This document shows, one piece after another, positions 33,652-37,739 of a stretch of DNA of 37,739 nt. The stretch's first letter is position 1. Each line of letters begins with the position of its first letter. Origin of the DNA: a bacterium HR30 (GTDB lineage Bacteria > Desulfobacterota > Binatia > HRBIN30); NCBI GenBank assembly GCA_002898795.1, contig BEIG01000023.1:1-37739 (forward strand), read 5' to 3'. The notes beneath the pieces were generated by a model that did not search any database, was not told the DNA's origin, and saw only the letters and a list, made by a program, of their open reading frames with translations. A program made the position numbers and the translations under genes.

Positions 33652-33953
33652 AGCCACCTACTGTCAGTGGGATCCCCTAAAGCAAGGCATTGTGCCAGGC
33701 TGAGAGCATGCCCGAAGGCACTCATTCAGTGCAAGCTCCGTGCGTCGTGCCCTGCCCGCGCAAAAACTGACCCAACCTTAACTCCTGTTTCCCGGTGCGC
33801 ACACCCACTAGGCAGCAGCATAGGCTTAGGTCACGGTTGGGTCGGCCTTCACGGGACACTTGGCGCTCCGTTGACTTTCGCCGCCATTCGAAGGTACGCT
33901 TCAGGGCCGGTTCCTCAATGGTCCGGCGCGAGGACGGGCAAGGAGTTGGCGGA
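33652..33953. promoter_or_regulatory. Divergent promoter region
   Basis: No gene is recognisable here, although the plus-strand frame stays open from 33795. The region separates the leftward cassette from the rightward regulators. On the plus strand TTGACT (33871-33876) and TACGCT (33895-33900), 18 bases apart, form a possible weak sigma-70 promoter before the gene at 33954. On the minus strand, TGGCAC then TTGC (about 33682-33698) resembles a sigma-54 promoter close to the start at 33651, but the GG-GC spacing is 11 instead of 10. AAGGAG at 33940-33945 is the ribosome-binding site of the plus-strand gene. Confidence 0.4.
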
Positions 33954-35729
33954 GTGGAGCGCCTGCGAATCGGAGTTGTTGATCGGTCGCCAAGTGTTCG
34001 GGAAACCATAGCGATCGTGTTGCGCGAGCACGATGTCGTTCGGTTCGCTCCCGAGGCGTTCTCGAAGCTGCCTTCGCCTTTCGATGGCCACCTCCTCATC
34101 GTTGAACGTGGGGCAGTCGCAGCCGACGCGTTGGCTCGGTTGGCAGGCGGCATACCAGTGATTTGGCTCCAGGCGGAGCACGAGCGGGAAAGCCCGGAGA
34201 CAGCGCTACCGCGCCTTTTCGAGCCTCACGCCCTGCGGCGGCGTGTCCGAGAAGTCTTCGCGCGTAGCCAGCTTGTTTCCGACCAAACATTCCTTTCCTC
34301 GTTCGAACGGCCCTTGTATCCGCCGGAGTTGGAGGGTGTGCTTCGTGCTGCTCTCCGGACGCGCCTTCCAACCATCATCTATGGAGAAGCCGGTGTCGGT
34401 AAGTTGCGGCTCGCCCGCGCCATGCATCGGGCGAGCAACAATGCATTCTTTCACCGCGTTAGTGCCGCCACATGCGATCGCGCACTTCTAGATCTCCTCA
34501 AAGCCCACACCAGCCAAGGTGGCGTCACACTATGCGTCGCTGGCCTTGAGTCGAGAACGCCGATCACGGAAGCTGTCTTACTGGAAATGGTCGACACCTT
34601 CGTTGGGGTTGTTCCACAAGTCTGGGTGATCTCGCTGAGCCGCCTCAGCCCCGAGGAACTCGCAGAAAGTGCACCAGGAAGTTCGACGTTTTTGCACCGA
34701 TTCGGAGTTTTTACCGTACCCCTTCCACCATTGCGCGAGCGCACCGACGACCTACCCGCGATCATCGCAGCCGAAAGCCAGCGTCTCAGTGAGCTTCTGC
34801 GGGTAAGCCCAGCGAGCTTCACTCCAGAGGCATGGGAGCGACTGAAACACTACCTGTGGTTTGGCAACCTAACCGAACTCGAGACTGTGTTGGCTCGCAC
34901 GATGGTCCTGGTTTCCCATCGGCCCATTACCGCCGACGACATTCTTTTCGACCCGCCAAATACCTTCGCGGCAACGAGCCCGCTCCCTTCTCCGCACGGA
35001 CTGGTAACCACTGGGGCTGCGACAGACGCAAGCCCCGCAGCTTGGCAACTCGAGGTGCTCCTCAACGAGTTGGCGCACGAACTGAAGAATCCGCTGGTGA
35101 CGATCAAAACGATTAGTCAGCATCTCGAACGACTGCTCAACGACGAGACGGGCCGGGAGCAAGTTGCACAGCTTGCTGGTGAGGCCGTGTCCCGCATGGA
35201 CCAACTTCTGGAAAATCTCTTGCGCTTCGCTCGTTTCGGACCCCCGCGGTTGCAGCCCACATCCGTGAACGCGGTCTTAGCGCCCGCGCTTGCAGAACTG
35301 GCTCCCCTCATTTCCGAAAAACAAATTGTGCTGCACTACGTGCCTTCCGAAGGCAAGGCCATTCTCGGGGACCCAGTACAGCTCAGCTTCGCGCTAGAAA
35401 ATATGTTGCGATCCATCGTGCGGGACCTGGAAGAAGGTACCACGCTCGCAGTTCAGTCGTCGACGACAGGCACCGGGATCGAAGTACAGTACCCGCGCGC
35501 TCGCGTCGAAGTCGCGGAGCGGCTCCAGCACTACGCGGACGGTCAACCACCAGAGGACTCAGTCGTCGAGCCTTTGGGATTTTTGATTGCCCGGTCTTTA
35601 CTCCGCCGCAATGGGGCTCAACTCGAGGAACGCATCGAGGGCGCTAACCGGTGTGTCACCCTGACTTTTGCTCCAACTACGGAGATGACGGAAAGCTATG
35701 CCGAAACCACGCGTTCTCATCGTGGATGA
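33954..35729 (+). CDS. Chimeric regulator: receiver-like, AAA+-like and histidine-kinase modules
   Basis: About 591 residues from a GTG at 33954, 8 bases after AAGGAG; an ATG at 33918 and a GTG at 33795 are longer options. The first 100 residues resemble a receiver (IGVVDRSPSVRETIAIVL) but lack the acidic pair, phospho-Asp and Lys. Next is an NtrC-type AAA+ domain with a P-loop (GEAGVGKLRLARA, Lys150) and PLPPLRERTDDLP, but no GAFTGA loop and no Walker B Asp-Glu. Then comes an NtrB-like dimerisation domain with the H-box AHELKNPL (His375) and a HATPase-like end lacking the N-box Asn and DxGxG. Its end overlaps the next gene by 32 bases. Likely a regulatory partner of that activator. Confidence 0.85.
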   Translation: MERLRIGVVDRSPSVRETIAIVLREHDVVRFAPEAFSKLPSPFDGHLLIVERGAVAADALARLAGGIPVIWLQAEHERESPETALPRLFEPHALRRRVREVFARSQLVSDQTFLSSFERPLYPPELEGVLRAALRTRLPTIIYGEAGVGKLRLARAMHRASNNAFFHRVSAATCDRALLDLLKAHTSQGGVTLCVAGLESRTPITEAVLLEMVDTFVGVVPQVWVISLSRLSPEELAESAPGSSTFLHRFGVFTVPLPPLRERTDDLPAIIAAESQRLSELLRVSPASFTPEAWERLKHYLWFGNLTELETVLARTMVLVSHRPITADDILFDPPNTFAATSPLPSPHGLVTTGAATDASPAAWQLEVLLNELAHELKNPLVTIKTISQHLERLLNDETGREQVAQLAGEAVSRMDQLLENLLRFARFGPPRLQPTSVNAVLAPALAELAPLISEKQIVLHYVPSEGKAILGDPVQLSFALENMLRSIVRDLEEGTTLAVQSSTTGTGIEVQYPRARVEVAERLQHYADGQPPEDSVVEPLGFLIARSLLRRNGAQLEERIEGANRCVTLTFAPTTEMTESYAETTRSHRG

Positions 35730-37089
35730 CGAGCCCAGCGTTCGTCAATCACTCACGTTGATCCTCAAGGATCAGTACGAAGTTCTGGCGGCTGCTACGG
35801 GTCAAGGTGCATTCGACGTCTTGACCACAACCCCGGTGGATGTGGTTCTCCTTGACATCCTGCTGCCTGGCATGGATGGGCTGGAGGTTCTGGAAAAAAT
35901 CAAACAGCGCGTACCGTCGCCGCAAGTGATCATGTTGACCGCAACGAAAACGGTCAAGACAGCGGTTAGGGCGATGAAGCTGGGGGCGTTCGACTACGTG
36001 ACGAAACCTTTCGACGTAGAAGAATTACTCCTTCTCGTGGAGCGCGCCGTGCAGTCGGCAGCGTTAGTGCAAGAAGTCGAGCACCTTCGGGCCGAGGTTG
36101 GCCAAAGGTACAGCTTCGAGAACATCATCGCCCGCTCCCCGAAAATGCAGGAAATCTTGCGTACCGTCGCTCGCGTGGCGCCGTTGAAAACGACCGTGCT
36201 GATCACGGGTGAGAGCGGCACCGGCAAAGAACTCATTGCCAAAGCTTTGCATTATCATAGCCCCCGGGCGCACCGGCCTCTGGTTACATTGAACTGTGCG
36301 GCAATCCCGGAAAACCTGCTGGAAAGCGAGCTCTTTGGTCATGAGCGTGGCGCGTTTACCGACGCGCACGCGCGAAAGCTGGGGCAGTTCGAGTTCGCCG
36401 ACCAGGGGACGATCTTCCTCGACGAAATCGGGGAGATGCACCCTTCTATCCAGGCTAAGATTTTACGTGTGCTGGAACAGGGGGAGTTCATTCGTGTCGG
36501 CGGAAATCAGCCCATTCGCGTAGATGTCCGCGTGATTGCGGCGACCAACCGTGACCTGCACGAGGGCATGCGCGAGGGTCGCTTTCGGTTGGATCTTTAC
36601 TACCGCCTCAACGTGGTTTCCATTCACATTCCCCCACTGCGCGAGCGGCGAGAAGACATCGTTCCCCTAGTTCAACATTTCCTCGCCTTAAAATCCCGCG
36701 AATTAGGCATCCCAGAAAAAACCTTCTCGAATGAGGCGCTCGACCTTTTGCTTGGTTACTCCTGGCCAGGAAACGTACGAGAACTGGAGAACGTGGTGGA
36801 ACGGGCGATGGTCCTGTCGCCTCACCGGATAATGGAACCCTCGGACCTGCCCGAGTACATTGCCAACCCGCGCCAGACGCAATTCCATCCGGCGCAACAA
36901 AGCGTCTTACGAGGGGAAACGCGGCTCAGTGAAGCAGTGGACCAGTTCGAACAAGAACTCATTCGCCGCGCTCTAGAGCAAGCCCAGTACAACCAAACAC
37001 GCGCTGCTGAAATTTTGGGTACCACGCGGCGTATTCTGAAATACAAGATGGACAAGCTTGGAATTCGCCCCGAGGGACCCGAAGCATGA
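35698..37089 (+). CDS. NtrC-family sigma-54-dependent response regulator (GAFTDA variant)
   Basis: A 463-residue protein. Receiver: [15 protein letters not shown], phospho-acceptor Asp53 in [18 protein letters not shown]+: [15 protein letters not shown] (Lys177), [28 protein letters not shown], and [16 protein letters not shown]. The sigma-54-contact loop reads GAFTDA (about 218-223) instead of GAFTGA, a naturally occurring variant of this loop that may be functional. The C-terminal Fis-type helix-turn-helix is [28 protein letters not shown] at 35698 inside the end of the chimeric gene, so the two are coupled and probably form a cognate kinase-regulator pair. Targets are unknown; the divergent polysaccharide locus is the obvious candidate. 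Confidence 0.95.
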   Translation: MPKPRVLIVDDEPSVRQSLTLILKDQYEVLAAATGQGAFDVLTTTPVDVVLLDILLPGMDGLEVLEKIKQRVPSPQVIMLTATKTVKTAVRAMKLGAFDYVTKPFDVEELLLLVERAVQSAALVQEVEHLRAEVGQRYSFENIIARSPKMQEILRTVARVAPLKTTVLITGESGTGKELIAKALHYHSPRAHRPLVTLNCAAIPENLLESELFGHERGAFTDAHARKLGQFEFADQGTIFLDEIGEMHPSIQAKILRVLEQGEFIRVGGNQPIRVDVRVIAATNRDLHEGMREGRFRLDLYYRLNVVSIHIPPLRERREDIVPLVQHFLALKSRELGIPEKTFSNEALDLLLGYSWPGNVRELENVVERAMVLSPHRIMEPSDLPEYIANPRQTQFHPAQQSVLRGETRLSEAVDQFEQELIRRALEQAQYNQTRAAEILGTTRRILKYKMDKLGIRPEGPEA

Positions 37090-37164
37090 TGCGATCCCAA
37101 CGCACGCCGTCGTAAGCCGTTGCCGAGTAAAACCTGGGATAGGCTCCCCCGCGACTGGCAATGA

Positions 37165-37191
37165 CAATTTTGTCACGCCCGTCCAAAATTG
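37165..37191 (+). repeat. Inverted repeat in the spacer before the last regulator
   Basis: CAATTTTG (37165-37172) and CAAAATTG (37184-37191) are perfect inverted copies 11 bases apart. The first copy is itself part of the near-palindrome TGACAATTTTGTCA. It lies in the 259-base gene-free spacer between the NtrC-type gene and the last response regulator. Such an AT-rich dyad in GC-rich DNA may be an operator. No function can be shown from sequence alone. Confidence 0.4.
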
Positions 37192-37318
37192 TACGACCAG
37201 CCTCTTGAGGCTCGCGAAGGCCGCGTCCGCGGAAAACCTCTGTAAGAACGGCAATTTCCTTAGTTTTTGGCCATCCGAGCGCTCGCCCAGAGTTGTGGCC
37301 TGACAAAGGGGCGGAATT

Positions 37319-37334
37319 TGGCGCGATTTCTGCT
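37319..37334 (+). promoter_or_regulatory. Possible sigma-54 (-24/-12) promoter
   Basis: TGGCGCGATTTCTGCT matches the sigma-54 consensus TGGCACGNNNNTTGCW at ten of twelve fixed positions, with the correct GG-to-GC spacing. It lies just before the response regulator starting at 37349, which would leave a leader of only a few bases. The match may be chance, or the transcript may be near-leaderless. Confidence 0.3.
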
Positions 37335-37348
37335 GTGCGACGTGCCGT

Positions 37349-37739
37349 ATGCAGCTAGCGGAAGCACCGGCCGAACGTCCGACCTTGCTGGTTGTCGACG
37401 ACGAAATTGGCCCTGCCGAGTCACTAAGAATGGTCTTCCATCCCCATTATCGCGTGCTGATCGCCCACCGCGGGGAAGAAGCACTGCACATGCTCCGGGA
37501 AGAAACGGTAGACGTTGTCGCTCTCGACCTGCGAATGCCCCACATGACCGGGGTCGAGGTGCTTCGCGCCATAAAATCGGAGTTCCCGGACGTCGAAGTG
37601 ATCATCATCACGGCGTACGCCTCGTTGGATACGGCCCTCCAAGGACTGCGTTGGGGGGCGTTCGACTACGTCATCAAGCCCTATGATGTTCCCCACATTG
37701 CCGAACTGGCCGACCGAGCAGTCAAACGACGGCGTACAA
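37349..37739 (+). CDS. Response regulator, receiver domain only visible (3' end beyond window)
   Basis: From an ATG at 37349 the frame is open to the right edge (130 codons). It encodes a complete receiver domain: TLLVVDDEIGPAESLRMVF (acidic pair Asp17-Asp18), the phospho-acceptor Asp in VVALDLRMPHMTGVEVL, IIITAYASLDTAL, and the Lys of FDYVIKPYDV. The effector domain lies outside the window, so I cannot say whether this is another sigma-54 activator or a different output type. The ribosome-binding site is weak. It is separated by 259 bases from the preceding regulator and may be transcribed with it. Confidence 0.88.
   Translation, partial: MQLAEAPAERPTLLVVDDEIGPAESLRMVFHPHYRVLIAHRGEEALHMLREETVDVVALDLRMPHMTGVEVLRAIKSEFPDVEVIIITAYASLDTALQGLRWGAFDYVIKPYDVPHIAELADRAVKRRRT

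Noticed and set aside
15187-33657. XrtA/exosortase PEP-CTERM type polysaccharide locus
   Set aside because: The ATPase, FemAB-like and kinase-like genes recall such loci, but no exosortase membrane protein, PEP-CTERM protein or amidotransferase is encoded in the window.
37201-37232. Short GC hairpin (CCGCG-TC-CGCGG) near 37220 as a terminator
   Set aside because: The stem is short and not followed by a T-run on either strand.
36959-37306. A 115-residue minus-strand frame between the last two regulators
   Set aside because: It partly overlaps the NtrC-type gene, has no recognisable motif and runs against both neighbours.

Overview
The window is almost entirely one large surface-polysaccharide (capsule/exopolysaccharide) locus with its own dense set of regulators. 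The DNA is GC-rich, genes are packed with many 4-base stop/start overlaps (ATGA, GTGA, TTGA), and GTG/TTG starts are common. Sigma-54 activators, a GspA/ExeA-type ATPase and a stand-alone HPr-kinase-like protein point to a Gram-negative, deltaproteobacteria-like (Desulfobacterota or related, possibly uncultured) organism. That placement is inference only; there is no rRNA or other marker gene here.

Layout, right to left along the minus strand. From about 33657 down to 30461 lies a three-gene regulatory cassette: a periplasmic-binding-fold protein with no export signal, a degenerate sensor-kinase-like protein, and an NtrC-family activator with intact GAFTGA. Next come an AAA ATPase with LysM and SPOR domains (28358-30364) and two alkaline-phosphatase-superfamily enzymes, one membrane-anchored (24689-28178). 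The export core follows: a glycosyltransferase, a Wza-type outer-membrane lipoprotein, a Wzz/GumC chain-length regulator, a CpsD-like partner with degenerate nucleotide-binding motifs, an O-antigen ligase/polymerase, a FemAB/GNAT-like acyltransferase, a DegT aminotransferase, a sugar-phosphate transferase with inverted domain order, and a glycosyltransferase (13736-23392). After a 324-base gap, a second block (1-13411) encodes two nucleotide-sugar epimerase-like proteins, a Gfo/Idh/MocA oxidoreductase, a methyltransferase, a Wzx flippase, an HPr-kinase-like gene interrupted by an in-frame TGA, a glycosyltransferase, a NodU-type carbamoyltransferase, an SGNH hydrolase, a DUF5989 protein and a very large secreted beta-helix protein that runs off the left edge.

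On the plus strand, divergent from the regulatory cassette, 33954-37739 encodes an unusual chimera (receiver-like, AAA+-like, then histidine-kinase modules), an NtrC-type regulator with a GAFTDA variant loop, and the start of a third response regulator cut by the right edge.

Working model: a Wzx/Wzy-type pathway builds a lipid-linked repeat unit (initiating sugar-phosphate transferase, three glycosyltransferases, aminotransferase, epimerases, oxidoreductase, methyl-, acyl- and carbamoyl-transferases). The flippase, polymerase, Wzz and Wza move and extend it, and the locus is probably controlled by sigma-54-type activators with several pseudo-enzyme partners. No exosortase, PEP-CTERM protein, mobile element, CRISPR array or RNA gene was seen.
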